This document shows, piece after piece, positions 49,009 through 57,556 of a stretch of DNA of 59,461 nucleotides. The stretch is taken from assembly GCA_023231115.1 (NCBI GenBank), contig JALNWA010000006.1:1-59461 (forward strand), given 5' to 3'. Every line of letters starts with the position of its first letter. The first letter of the stretch is position 1. A model generated the notes under the pieces. That model was given only the letters and a program-made list of their open reading frames with translations. It ran no database searches and was not told where the DNA came from. The DNA comes from Candidatus Altimarinota bacterium. Lineage in GTDB: Bacteria; Patescibacteriota; Gracilibacteria; UBA1369; LOWO2-01-FULL-3. The translations under genes and the position numbers were made by a program.

Positions 49009-49059
49009 GCCGTTTTCAAAATTGGTTGCGAGTTTGTCAAAGTTGTTATGGGGTTGATA
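49009..49059 (+). repeat. Upstream duplication, copy 1
   Basis: About 50 bp starting GCCGTTTTCAAAATTG and including AGTTTGTCAAAG. The same stretch recurs with a few changes at 49705-49755, ahead of the second small membrane protein. Confidence 0.6.
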
Positions 49060-49152
49060 AAAATTGAGTGGGACCTCTCCCCTCTGTGATTTTGTTGCAG
49101 ACGCTGTTTCGTTGTTGTAGGATTAAAAGTAATAAATATTTTGGATATTTTT

Positions 49153-49638
49153 ATGAATCAGTTGTCTAAGCTTTCAATCGTTTCTTTTGTCTGTGGATTT
49201 CTTTTTTTTGCTGGATTGGTTTTAGCTGAACTTGGGTTTTTTTCTGCAAAAGTTAATGACATGATTGGGTCTATTTCTTTGTTTCTTGTTCTTGTTTCTG
49301 TTGTTTCTGGCCTTATTTCTTCGCGATTGTCTCAAAATTTAGAGGGTGGGAAATGGTTTGCTATTATATCTTTTGTTTTCGGATTTGCGTTTGTGACAGG
49401 AAGCGTGGTGTATTTTGCTTCTGATTTGTATGACCTGTTGGGTTATGATGCAGAAAGAACTCTTTTCGGTATTTCTGCATTTTCGGGATTTATCGGGATG
49501 CTTTTTGGCTTGATAGCGATGTTTTTTATTCGCAAGGATCCTCTTTCTAGATGGAAATGGTTTGCAGGATTTGGAATTTTGTCGCCTGTTCTGGTTATTT
49601 TGTTTTTTTTACTTTTGGGGTCCATGTCACCTGTTTGA
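49153..49638 (+). CDS. Small four-helix membrane protein (161 aa)
   Basis: Starts at ATG 49153 (MNQLSKLSIVSFVCGFLF). It has four hydrophobic helices, about 7-28, 39-60, 69-93 and 105-130, then a short basic loop (IRKDPLSRWKWFAGF) and a last hydrophobic stretch (ILSPVLVILFFLLLG). It resembles DUF4190-like small membrane proteins in shape, without a firm match. It ends in TGA directly followed by TAA. The next gene (49801) encodes a similar small membrane protein and has a duplicated upstream region, so they are likely paralogues. Confidence 0.72.
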   Translation: MNQLSKLSIVSFVCGFLFFAGLVLAELGFFSAKVNDMIGSISLFLVLVSVVSGLISSRLSQNLEGGKWFAIISFVFGFAFVTGSVVYFASDLYDLLGYDAERTLFGISAFSGFIGMLFGLIAMFFIRKDPLSRWKWFAGFGILSPVLVILFFLLLGSMSPV

Positions 49639-49672
49639 TAAAGAATTAAGGTTTAAAAAAATATTCTAAAAA

Positions 49673-49709
49673 CTTGACTTAAAGATGATGCCGATATGAC
49701 AATGGCCGT
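49673..49709 (+). repeat. Promoter-region duplication, copy A (second copy before topA)
   Basis: CTTGACTTAAAGATG onward matches 50121-50156 before topA with few changes (CTTGACTTAAAAATG, then TGC-GATAT-ACAATG). It contains TTGACT and a TATGAC/TATAAC box spaced by 15 bp. Confidence 0.55.
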
Positions 49710-49755
49710 TTTCAAAATTGCTTGTTAGTTTGTCAAAGATATTACGAGGATAAAT
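49705..49755 (+). repeat. Upstream duplication, copy 2
   Basis: Second copy of the element at 49009-49059 (GCCGTTTTCAAAATTG, AGTTTGTCAAAG, then a diverged end GATATTACGAGGATAAATA). Confidence 0.6.
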
Positions 49756-49800
49756 ACTTGATTATTGTTTTCAGTTAATTTTGGTGGTACAGTCTTGATT

Positions 49801-50106
49801 GTGAAAAATTATTCTGTATTGTCAATCTTGTCTTTCTTGTCTTTACTTGCTGCTCCGATAAGTCTTTACTTGTCTTTTTCGAGGATCCCTTTTTTGTATT
49901 TTTTGATGATGTATCTTCCTAATGAGCTTTTTTTCCTTTCGCCTATTTTTGCCGCTATGGCGTTTATTTTAGGACTTGTGGCATTGATTTCGTCAAGAAA
50001 TTTGCATAAAGTTTCCGGTCTCTGGATGGCCAAAGTTGGCCTTTTTGGGTCAATAATCTTTGCAGTTGTTTTTTGTTTCCTTATGAGTGGTTTTGCGGGT
50101 TTATAA
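49801..50106 (+). CDS. Small three-helix membrane protein (101 aa)
   Basis: Starts at GTG 49801 (VKNYSVLSILSFLSLLAAPI). It has hydrophobic helices at about 6-22, 28-60 and 75-98, with an F-L-S-P-I-F-A-A-M-A-F-I-L-G-L-V-A-L-I segment in the middle. The V-A-L-I-S-S-R-N-L-H-K-V-S-G-L-W-M-A-K-V-G motif resembles DUF4190-type membrane proteins. Probably a paralogue of the protein at 49153. No function is known. Confidence 0.6.
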   Translation: MKNYSVLSILSFLSLLAAPISLYLSFSRIPFLYFLMMYLPNELFFLSPIFAAMAFILGLVALISSRNLHKVSGLWMAKVGLFGSIIFAVVFCFLMSGFAGL

Positions 50107-50120
50107 ACAACTCTCTTTCT

Positions 50121-50156
50121 CTTGACTTAAAAATGTTGCTGATATAACAATGACTG
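50121..50156 (+). repeat. Promoter-region duplication, copy B, upstream of topA
   Basis: Carries TTGACT and TATAAC (50142-50147, spacer 15 bp). It matches the element at 49673-49709. It probably provides the topA promoter, which places the real start codon at 50186 rather than 50150. Confidence 0.5.
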
Positions 50157-50185
50157 GTAAACTTTTGAAAAATTTAACGAATAAT

Positions 50186-52558
50186 ATGTCAAAAAATTTA
50201 GTAATAGTTGAGTCCCCGGCAAAGGCAAAAACCATTTCAAGATTTCTTGGAAATGACTACAAAGTATTGGCTTCTATGGGCCATGTTCGTGATTTGCCAA
50301 AATCAAAAACAGGCATCGATACGGAGCATGATTTTGAACCGACTTATGCAGTTTCTCCGGATAAAAAGAAAGTTGTGACGGAATTAAATAAGGAACTAGC
50401 GAAGGCCGATAAACTTTGGATCGCAACTGATGAGGACCGCGAAGGGGAAGCTATCGGATGGCATTTATTGCAGTGTTTGAAAGGGGCAAAATCTAAGTTT
50501 AAAAATTCAAGAATTGTTTTTCATGAAATTACAGAAACGGCTATAAAAAGCGCGATTGAGCATCCTCGTGATATGGATCAAAACATCGTGGATGCACAAC
50601 AAGCGAGAAGAGTTTTGGATAGACTTGTTGGTTATGAATTGTCCCCACTTCTTTGGAAAAAGATTAGATATGGGCTTTCTGCAGGCCGTGTACAGAGTGT
50701 CGCGGTAAGACTTGTTGTGGAAAGGGAACGTGAAATTCAGGCGTTCAAGCCTGATGAATATTGGAGCATTATTGGTGAATTTGAAAAAAATGCGGGTAAA
50801 AAAGATGCACAAAAATTTACTGCGGAACTTATTAAAAGAGGAGATGAGAAGGTTGAAATGAAAAATGAAAAAGATACGACAAAAATTTTGGAAGAAATCA
50901 AAGGTGCAAAATATAAAGTGAAAAGCGTTGAGGAGAAAGAGGTTTCAAGAACTCCGGCCGCGCCATTTATTACATCTACTTTGCAACAGGAGGCTTCACG
51001 TAAACTTAATTTTCCTGTGAAAAAAACAATGATGGTTGCACAAGGACTTTATGAGGGTGTGGACGTTGGAAATGGGTCACAGGGTCTTATTACTTATATG
51101 AGAACTGATAGTGTGAATTTATCTGAGTTTGCGCTTTTGGGAATTCGAAAACAGATTGTGAAAGAGTATGGCGAAAAATATGCGCTTAAAGAGCCACGTT
51201 TATTTAAGGGAAGAAAAAGTGCGCAAGAAGCGCATGAAGCTATTCGTCCTGTCGACATCACAATTCATCCGAAAGATGTTGCATCAAAACTTTCGAAAGA
51301 TCAGGCGAGACTTTATGAATTAATTTGGAAACGCGCAATGGCCTGCCAAATGCAGGAGGCAATAATGAGTAGAACGACTGTTGATATTGAAGCCGAAAAA
51401 GGAGAAACAAAAAATAATTATGTGTTTAGAGCGAACGGTCAGGTTATAAAATTTCCCGGATTCATGGAGGTTTATATGGAGGGCACGGATTTGGAGGAAG
51501 AAAATGAATTGGTCGGCGATAATGTTTTGCCGAAACTAGAGGAAGGAGAAAAAGTGGATCTTGAAAAATTGGATCATTCTCAACATTTTACGAAACCACC
51601 TGCAAGATATACAGAAGCGTCTTTGGTCAAAAAACTTGAGAGCGAAGGCATCGGTCGTCCGAGTACTTATGCTCCGACAATTTCTACAATTGTTGCGCGA
51701 GGTTATATTAAAAAAGAGGCGAAAGCGCTTTTGCCAACTGATGTTGCGATGGTTGTGACAGATATGTTGGTCGAAAATTTTCCGGAAATTGTGGATTATA
51801 AATTTACCGCAGAGCTTGAGGAAAAATTGGATAAAATTGAAGATGATAAACGTGAATGGGTTCCTGTTATTCGTGAGTTTTACGGGCCATTTCATAAAGC
51901 GATTTTGGAGAAAGACAAGACTTTGAAAAAGTCTGACATGGTCAATGAAGAAACAGATGAAATGTGTGAAAAATGTGGAGAAAAAATGGTTGTGAAACTT
52001 GGAAGATTTGGAAAATTTTTGTCATGCAGTAATTATCCAAAGTGTAAAAATGCACGTCCTTTAGAGAAAAATATGGGGGCGGCGGTTTTGAGTGGAAGTG
52101 TCAGCGTGAGCGAAGAAAAACTTGAAGAGCTTGTTGAGGAAGGCAAATTGACTGAAGAACAAGCCAAACAAGTTGAAGAGAAAAATGAAAAAGTTGCAGA
52201 ATATGAAAAAGAATATAAAGACAAAAAATGTGAAAAATGCGGGGAACCGATGGCGGTGAAACATGGAAGATTTGGCGCGTTCTTGGGATGTAGTGCTTAT
52301 CCAAAATGTAAAAATATTGTTTCGATTGTTATTTCTTCGGGAGTGAAATGTCCTGTTTGTAAGGCCGGACAGCTTATTGAAAGGCATACAAAAAAAGGTG
52401 GACGTGTTTTCTGGGGATGTAATAAATATCCAAAATGCAAATTTGCGACATGGAGCAAGCCTATTGAACTACAAAAAGATGGGACTTTGATTGTTGAAGA
52501 TAAGGAGGGAAATCATGTTCCGTATGTGGATACAAAAGAAGAGAAGGGCGAAAATTAA
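50186..52558 (+). CDS. topA: DNA topoisomerase I
   Basis: Type IA topoisomerase that relaxes negative supercoils. Start at ATG 50186, giving MSKNLVIVESPAKAKTISRF. The Toprim domain includes MGHVRDLPKSKTGID and IATDEDREGEAIGWHL. The active-site tyrosine is in QGLITYMRTDSVNLS. The core ends near EGIGRPSTYAPTISTIVARG. Three C-terminal zinc ribbons follow: CEKCGEKMVVKLGRFGKFLS, CEKCGEPMAVKHGRFGAFLG and CPVCKAGQLIERHTKKGG, with matching C-x-N/A-Y-P-K-C ends. 790 residues, normal. The last 22 bp of the gene are one arm of a long inverted repeat. Confidence 0.97.
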   Translation: MSKNLVIVESPAKAKTISRFLGNDYKVLASMGHVRDLPKSKTGIDTEHDFEPTYAVSPDKKKVVTELNKELAKADKLWIATDEDREGEAIGWHLLQCLKGAKSKFKNSRIVFHEITETAIKSAIEHPRDMDQNIVDAQQARRVLDRLVGYELSPLLWKKIRYGLSAGRVQSVAVRLVVEREREIQAFKPDEYWSIIGEFEKNAGKKDAQKFTAELIKRGDEKVEMKNEKDTTKILEEIKGAKYKVKSVEEKEVSRTPAAPFITSTLQQEASRKLNFPVKKTMMVAQGLYEGVDVGNGSQGLITYMRTDSVNLSEFALLGIRKQIVKEYGEKYALKEPRLFKGRKSAQEAHEAIRPVDITIHPKDVASKLSKDQARLYELIWKRAMACQMQEAIMSRTTVDIEAEKGETKNNYVFRANGQVIKFPGFMEVYMEGTDLEEENELVGDNVLPKLEEGEKVDLEKLDHSQHFTKPPARYTEASLVKKLESEGIGRPSTYAPTISTIVARGYIKKEAKALLPTDVAMVVTDMLVENFPEIVDYKFTAELEEKLDKIEDDKREWVPVIREFYGPFHKAILEKDKTLKKSDMVNEETDEMCEKCGEKMVVKLGRFGKFLSCSNYPKCKNARPLEKNMGAAVLSGSVSVSEEKLEELVEEGKLTEEQAKQVEEKNEKVAEYEKEYKDKKCEKCGEPMAVKHGRFGAFLGCSAYPKCKNIVSIVISSGVKCPVCKAGQLIERHTKKGGRVFWGCNKYPKCKFATWSKPIELQKDGTLIVEDKEGNHVPYVDTKEEKGEN

Positions 52559-52718
52559 TTTTGTCTCACTTCAAATTTTTGTTGAAATTTATTTTCGAAA
52601 AGCTAAAAATCACAAACTCGCTGACGCTCAAACAGTGTGATTTTTTACGCTTTTCTTTAAATAATTTCAAAGCAAAAATTCTCAACTTCGACAAAATTAA
52701 TTTTCGCCCTTCTCTTCT
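52537..52718. repeat. Long inverted repeat overlapping the 3' end of topA
   Basis: A perfect 29-bp inverted pair (52537-52565 and 52690-52718) encloses 124 bp. The enclosed part also pairs imperfectly: AATTTTTG near both arms, then GAAAAGC, and AAAATCACA facing TGTGATTTTTT. The centre is about ACTCGCTGACGCTC. The left arm includes the last seven codons and stop of topA, so the right arm is an inverted copy of coding sequence. The RNA would form a hairpin of about 180 nt. Confidence 0.85.
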
Positions 52719-52736
52719 AATTTTCCACATTAACAA

Positions 52737-52771
52737 AAAAAAGACCTCTCATTTTTCTGAAAGGTCTTTTT
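52737..52771. terminator. Bidirectional intrinsic terminator between topA and the lipoprotein gene
   Basis: Stem AAAAAGACCT-TCA / TGA-AGGTCTTTTT with a small internal mismatch and T-rich loop, and U-runs on both sides. It serves topA (plus) and the small lipoprotein (minus). Confidence 0.85.
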
Positions 52772-52782
52772 GATTTGTGTGA

Positions 52783-53031
52783 TTATTTTGCTGGAGTCTC
52801 TACTGCAGGTGTTTCTGTCTTTGTTTCTGTTGTTGTCTCTGTCGTTGTCTCTGTTTTTGTTGTCTCTGATGTTCCATTAAGTTCTTTTCCGATTTCTTTT
52901 GCAGAATCAGAAATTCCTGTGTTTATGTCGTCAACAGCGCCTTGAAGTTTTTCTTTAACCCAAGAACATCCTGTGAATAAAATAGATGCTCCAATCATTG
53001 AAGCGATTACGATTTTGTATGTTTTTTGCAT
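52783..53031 (-). CDS. Small lipoprotein with Thr/Glu-rich tail
   Basis: 82 residues. The signal MQKTYKIVIASMIGASILFT is followed by the lipobox F-T-G-C (lipidated at about Cys 22). A short helical segment comes next (WVKEKLQGAVDDINTGISDS), then a low-complexity tail of repeated T-E-T-T and T-P-A units. Entericidin-like in size and shape but with no clear match. The tail probably spans or contacts the cell wall. Confidence 0.75.
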   Translation of the reverse strand: MQKTYKIVIASMIGASILFTGCSWVKEKLQGAVDDINTGISDSAKEIGKELNGTSETTKTETTTETTTETKTETPAVETPAK

Positions 53032-53113
53032 ACTTTTTTGTTTAAAAAAATAAAGAGGGATTTCGCTGATATTTTAGCACTTTTACGTCTGAGGTAAATA
53101 GAAAATCGAATTC

Positions 53114-53141
53114 TTTACTTTTTTGGCAGTAATCGTATACT
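53114..53141 (+). promoter_or_regulatory. Promoter of the large secreted protein
   Basis: TTTACT (53114-53119), 16 bp spacer, TATACT (53136-53141), 45 bp before the ATG at 53186. Confidence 0.5.
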
Positions 53142-53185
53142 TCTATTTAGTCCTTATTGCTTCAAGAAAAATAACGAATTTTAAT

Positions 53186-56125
53186 ATGATTTTTAAATTT
53201 TCTCGTTTTATATTGTTGGTTTTTGTCTTGGTTATTTCGGCAAACACTGCTTTTGCTGAAGGAGATTTTGTCACCGGAGACGGCGGAGTGAATTGCAGTG
53301 GAAAAATTATTGGTAAAACGGTAATTTCAAATCCAAATTTCGGACAACTTGATTTTGATTCTCATCCGGGTTCTGGAGCGAATGATGTAACAGATCTTTC
53401 TGTTGTTGTTCCACCACCTCTCACGGAAGGGCTTGCTCCTGCGGATAGATATCTTGCGGCGTGCGTTGACGCTTCTGCTGTTGTGGACGAGTATGTTGTG
53501 AAAGGATATGCATGGAATACAAATCTTGGGTTTTTCTCTTTCTTTTGTGACGGAGGAAAAAATCAGGGAGTTGCGTGTGGCGCATTTAATTATGGAGTGA
53601 AAATAGAAAAAGCTGATGGTGCTGGAAAAAGACTTCTTTCGGGAACCGCTTGGAATTCCGCTTTTGGATATATGCAATTTTCGGGAACAGGAAGCGAAGG
53701 AGGTGTCGATTTTCCTTATCAAGTTGTTGCAGATAAAGACGGAAAACTTTCCGGATTTGCATGGACTGAAGCCAAAGTTTGGGTAAACATGAGTGGTGTC
53801 ACAATACAAATTCCAGGTAAAAAAATTGTGGAGGAAGTTAGCGGAAAGTGTAAAGAAAGACCTTTCACTTGTGTCGAAATTGTTGCGGATCCTTGGGCTG
53901 GAGTTAATAAAGTTTTAGGTGGAGATAATGGAAGCGGCGGAATTAAAATTGGAGCAGACCCTGACGTAAGAATTGCGGACGGCGTCGATTCTTACGAAAT
54001 TCATTTATATTTGAAGGAGGCGGATGGTGTTACGCCTATGGATTTAACAAAATATACCGTTGGAACAATCACTTTTAATTGGGTGGATACTGTAAAATTG
54101 AAACAGGATATTAGCTCTACTGTTGGCACAAATCTTAATACTGAGGCAACTCCTTGGGCAAAAGGTTTGGGAGGAATTACATATAAGCCGATTACCGCAA
54201 AAGCTCCGTCAAATTTGAATTTAGGTGATTTTAGTCAGGTGGAAGCCGGACATTATATTTTAAATGTGGGCGGTCCAAATAATGACGGAAAAATAAGATC
54301 TTATGCACCGACGACTGACGTGAATGTTTCATATACTACGAGCATGAAGCCAAATGTGGCGTTTAAAAATGAAGTGTTTTTTAATGCGATGAATGGGCTT
54401 GGCGGAGAGAGTACAACTCCTCCTGTTGTTGAGGAATCAAACAATCTTCATCTCTCAAAAATAGATATTCCACTTGTTGATAATGATACCGGCGTGGCGC
54501 CTGTTCTACCAAACGGATCGACTTATAAACCTGTCGTTTATCCGAATGGAAAGGACGGACTTTATTTTCAATTCAGGCCTGCCGTTGAGATAAGTACGCT
54601 TTTTGCAGGAAATAATAGTGATTCGATAATAGGATATAGATCTATTCCTTTTAGTTTTAAAGTCGGTGGGAAAAAAGATGCGGATTTTAGCAATGTTACG
54701 GCCAATGTTGAATTTAAATTGGATTACGATAAAGGCAAAACTGTTGCAACTTGTGAGGAAATAAATGGAGAAACGGTTCCCGGTGATGGATTTAATGTTG
54801 TGTTTACGACGGAAGGATCGGATGTCGGAACGAATGTTTATAAATGGGAAAATGTTGGAACAAGTTTATATAATTTCGATTTACAGGCTGTTGCAAAACT
54901 ATTGGGTTATGACGATTTGACGGAGGAACAGGCGGAGGAAAAAGCGGCCATTGAAAAGCCATGTTCTCAAGCATTGGGGCCATCTATTTATAGTATTGTG
55001 AGTTACAATATTGACGGTAAAGAAGTGAGTTATTATTCAAATAAATTGCCTAGAATCGCGACTGAAATTGCAAATCCTGTCGCCGTTGTTCGTGGAAATC
55101 TTTATGCGGCGAAAGCGTTTAGTCCGAGCGCCGCTGTTGAAACACAAGAGACCGGAAGTAAGAGTGTAAATATTGTGCGTGATGGTATTTATGAAAATAT
55201 CACCAGCAAAATTTCAGGGGTGACTTTGAAAAAAGATACAAGTCCGACTTCTCCAAACTCTGTTGTGGATGCCAGTTTTTCTCCCAGTGTAAAAGTTGCC
55301 GGCACAAATGTTGTTGTTTATGAAAATAAAGATGTTCACATCGATATTTCAAAAACCGGTGGATATTCAAATAATCAGACTATTGTTGTTATGAATGGAA
55401 ATGTGTTTATAGATTCTGATATTTACAACGAGTCTGCGAAGACTGATAAACTTCAAATTGTGGCTTTGCGTCCGTATTCCGCAGGATGTAATAAAGGAAA
55501 TGTTTATATAAAAAATGACGTGAAAAATATAAATGCAAATATTTTTACGGATTGTTCGATTTTTTCTTACAAAGAAGGGATGAGTTTTGATGCGGATGGC
55601 GTTCCGGTGTGGGATTCGTTTAATGATATGGTTGATTCCTTGGGAAGTCAATTGAGGATTTTCGGAAGCATCGCTTCACATAATACAGTGGGTGGATCTG
55701 ATTTGGACAAGGACAACGAAGATCCAAAAACATATCTTTTGGATGGATTTAAGGCTTATCCTACAACTAAACTTACAAGTGCGCAGAGGCTTAAAATACA
55801 AGCTTATGATTTGAATTATTTGAGACTTTTCAAATTGTCTATTCAAACGAATGAGCAGGGAATGCCGATAGATCAAAAGTGTAAAAAAGCGCTTACGCTG
55901 GAGGAAATGTTGCTCATAAGTCAGAATGAATTTGTTTTTGGTGATGACGGTAAAACGCTTTGTAATGGAATTAATCCGCTTGTTCAATTTTCGGCAAGTC
56001 GTCCTGATGGAGATTTGGTTGCTCCGGTCGGGGATAGTTCTTTGGCGAAAGATTTGAAGCAGGGGGAATACGATCCGGTTTATGTGATATTTTCCGCATC
56101 TACCTCGCCATTATTCCAAAGATAA
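53186..56125 (+). CDS. Large secreted surface protein (979 aa)
   Basis: Start at ATG 53186, which begins the signal peptide (MIFKFSRFILLVFVLVISAN, cleavage after AFA). Residues about 95-215 carry three copies of an aromatic motif: GYAWNTNLGFFSFF, GTAWNSAFGYMQF and GFAWTEAKVWVNM. G-x-A-W-x-x-x-x-G-x-x-x-F repeats are common in CPR surface proteins. The middle is beta-rich. Around 730-800 a stretch (VVVMNGNVFIDSDIYNES, GNVYIKNDVKNINANIF) looks like a beta-solenoid. No LPXTG, SLH or C-terminal anchor is seen, so it is probably released or bound non-covalently. Confidence 0.8.
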   Translation: MIFKFSRFILLVFVLVISANTAFAEGDFVTGDGGVNCSGKIIGKTVISNPNFGQLDFDSHPGSGANDVTDLSVVVPPPLTEGLAPADRYLAACVDASAVVDEYVVKGYAWNTNLGFFSFFCDGGKNQGVACGAFNYGVKIEKADGAGKRLLSGTAWNSAFGYMQFSGTGSEGGVDFPYQVVADKDGKLSGFAWTEAKVWVNMSGVTIQIPGKKIVEEVSGKCKERPFTCVEIVADPWAGVNKVLGGDNGSGGIKIGADPDVRIADGVDSYEIHLYLKEADGVTPMDLTKYTVGTITFNWVDTVKLKQDISSTVGTNLNTEATPWAKGLGGITYKPITAKAPSNLNLGDFSQVEAGHYILNVGGPNNDGKIRSYAPTTDVNVSYTTSMKPNVAFKNEVFFNAMNGLGGESTTPPVVEESNNLHLSKIDIPLVDNDTGVAPVLPNGSTYKPVVYPNGKDGLYFQFRPAVEISTLFAGNNSDSIIGYRSIPFSFKVGGKKDADFSNVTANVEFKLDYDKGKTVATCEEINGETVPGDGFNVVFTTEGSDVGTNVYKWENVGTSLYNFDLQAVAKLLGYDDLTEEQAEEKAAIEKPCSQALGPSIYSIVSYNIDGKEVSYYSNKLPRIATEIANPVAVVRGNLYAAKAFSPSAAVETQETGSKSVNIVRDGIYENITSKISGVTLKKDTSPTSPNSVVDASFSPSVKVAGTNVVVYENKDVHIDISKTGGYSNNQTIVVMNGNVFIDSDIYNESAKTDKLQIVALRPYSAGCNKGNVYIKNDVKNINANIFTDCSIFSYKEGMSFDADGVPVWDSFNDMVDSLGSQLRIFGSIASHNTVGGSDLDKDNEDPKTYLLDGFKAYPTTKLTSAQRLKIQAYDLNYLRLFKLSIQTNEQGMPIDQKCKKALTLEEMLLISQNEFVFGDDGKTLCNGINPLVQFSASRPDGDLVAPVGDSSLAKDLKQGEYDPVYVIFSASTSPLFQR

Positions 56126-56128
56126 ATT

Positions 56129-57553
56129 TTACCAATCAGTCGAAATTTCAGGATGATTTTTTAATGCGTCAGCCATTATTTTTTTTATTTCTTGCAGTTT
56201 TTCCTGAGTTTTTGCTTCAAATCTGAGTGTGAGATTTGGGCTTGTGTTTGAGGCTCTTATTGCGGCCCAAGAATTTTCGTCGAATTGTACGCGGACTCCG
56301 TCGATTGTTATGCAGTCATAATCTTTTGTAAAATAATCGACCAATTCTTTTACCACTGCGAATTTTGTGTCGTCAGAACATGGGATTTTTATTTCCGGTG
56401 TTGAAAATGTGCGAGGCACGTCATTAAACATTTGTGAAACCGGATGTGTGTGTTTCCCGACAATTGAAATAAGCTTTAATGCCGCCAAAAATGCGTCATC
56501 AAATCCATAATAATTTTCTGCGAAAAATAAATGTCCGGAAGTTTCTCCGCCGATGTCGGCATGTTCGTGTTTTATTTTTTCTTCAATAAAACTGTGTCCG
56601 GTTTTCGACATGATTGTTTCTGCTCCGAGGTCTTTTAGTTTGTTTATAATGCTTAAAGAAAATTTTGTGTCAAAAACAACTTTCGGATTTTTTATTCTTT
56701 CGATAAGGTCGCGAACCAGCATTAATAAGACAAAATCCGCGCAATACATTTTTCCTTTTTCGTCGACAATTCCGACCCTGTCGCCGTCTCCGTCGAATCC
56801 AATTCCAATGTCTGCATTCTGTTCAACAACTGCTTTCATCAAATCTTTCATGTTTGTTTCTTCTTCCGGATTGGCTTCGTGATTTGGAAAATTTCCGTCA
56901 GGTTCGCAATAAAGTTCAATAATTTCGCATCCAAAATTTCTTAAAAGTTCCGGTGCAAATTTTCCTGCAACTCCGTTTCCTGCATCGATAACAACTTTTA
57001 TTTTTCTATTTAAATGTTTTGTCGTGTCCAATTTTACTTTTGAAAGAAGGTCTTTCATGTAAAAAGGCCAAATGTCTTTTTTCTCTAATGTTCCTTGTTT
57101 TTCCGTTTTTGAAAATTTTTCCGACTGAATTATTTTTAAAATTTCTTGTAATTCTTCTCCGCAAATTGAGTGGGCGTTTTTTGTGACTGTTTTTATTCCG
57201 TTATATTCTTTTGGATTGTGACTTGCAGTGATGTTTGTAGCGCTGTCAAAAGGCATTGCGCAGGATGCCCAATAAATCATTGGTGAGACTGAATCTCCGA
57301 TATCTGTGACGTCTATGCCACATTCCAGAACTCCTTTTATGAATGCTGATTTTAAGTTTTCGCTTGTAAGTCTGATATCGCAACCGACCGCCATGTTTTT
57401 TATTTCGTATTTTTCTTTTAAATATGTTGCAGTTCCGAGACCTATTAAATATGCAATTTCATCTGTTAGGTCTGCAATTTGATCTTCGTATTTTGGCGCG
57501 GCGATGCCACGAATGTCATATGCTCTAAAAATATTTGGATTTAATTTTGTCAT
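56129..57553 (-). CDS. Phosphomannomutase/phosphoglucomutase
   Basis: Alpha-D-phosphohexomutase family, 474 residues. Motifs are FRAYDIRGIA (sugar-phosphate entry), the phosphoserine loop SATNITASHNPKEYNGIK, the metal loop GIGFDGDGDRVGIVDEKGK, and the sugar-binding loop GGETSGHLFFAENYYG. The phosphate-binding end is RASNTSPNLTLRFEAK. It interconverts hexose 1- and 6-phosphates for cell-wall and surface polysaccharide precursors; Man versus Glc preference cannot be told from sequence. Its start is 3 bp after the nadM stop, so nadE, nadM and this gene form a minus-strand series. Confidence 0.95.
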   Translation of the reverse strand: MTKLNPNIFRAYDIRGIAAPKYEDQIADLTDEIAYLIGLGTATYLKEKYEIKNMAVGCDIRLTSENLKSAFIKGVLECGIDVTDIGDSVSPMIYWASCAMPFDSATNITASHNPKEYNGIKTVTKNAHSICGEELQEILKIIQSEKFSKTEKQGTLEKKDIWPFYMKDLLSKVKLDTTKHLNRKIKVVIDAGNGVAGKFAPELLRNFGCEIIELYCEPDGNFPNHEANPEEETNMKDLMKAVVEQNADIGIGFDGDGDRVGIVDEKGKMYCADFVLLMLVRDLIERIKNPKVVFDTKFSLSIINKLKDLGAETIMSKTGHSFIEEKIKHEHADIGGETSGHLFFAENYYGFDDAFLAALKLISIVGKHTHPVSQMFNDVPRTFSTPEIKIPCSDDTKFAVVKELVDYFTKDYDCITIDGVRVQFDENSWAAIRASNTSPNLTLRFEAKTQEKLQEIKKIMADALKNHPEISTDW

Positions 57554-57556
57554 AAT

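Larger units (their letters stand above)
48842..49152. other. Intergenic region between hup and the first membrane protein
   Basis: 311 bp. It holds the hup promoter and one copy (49009-49059) of a sequence that recurs before the next membrane-protein gene. It also holds a promoter TTGCAG (49095-49100), 17 bp, TAGGAT (49118-49123) for the gene at 49153. No gene is seen. Confidence 0.55.

Noticed and set aside
52795..52870. CRISPR-like or tandem repeat
   Set aside because: The short repetition is codon-level repetition of Thr and Glu in the lipoprotein tail, with no spacers.
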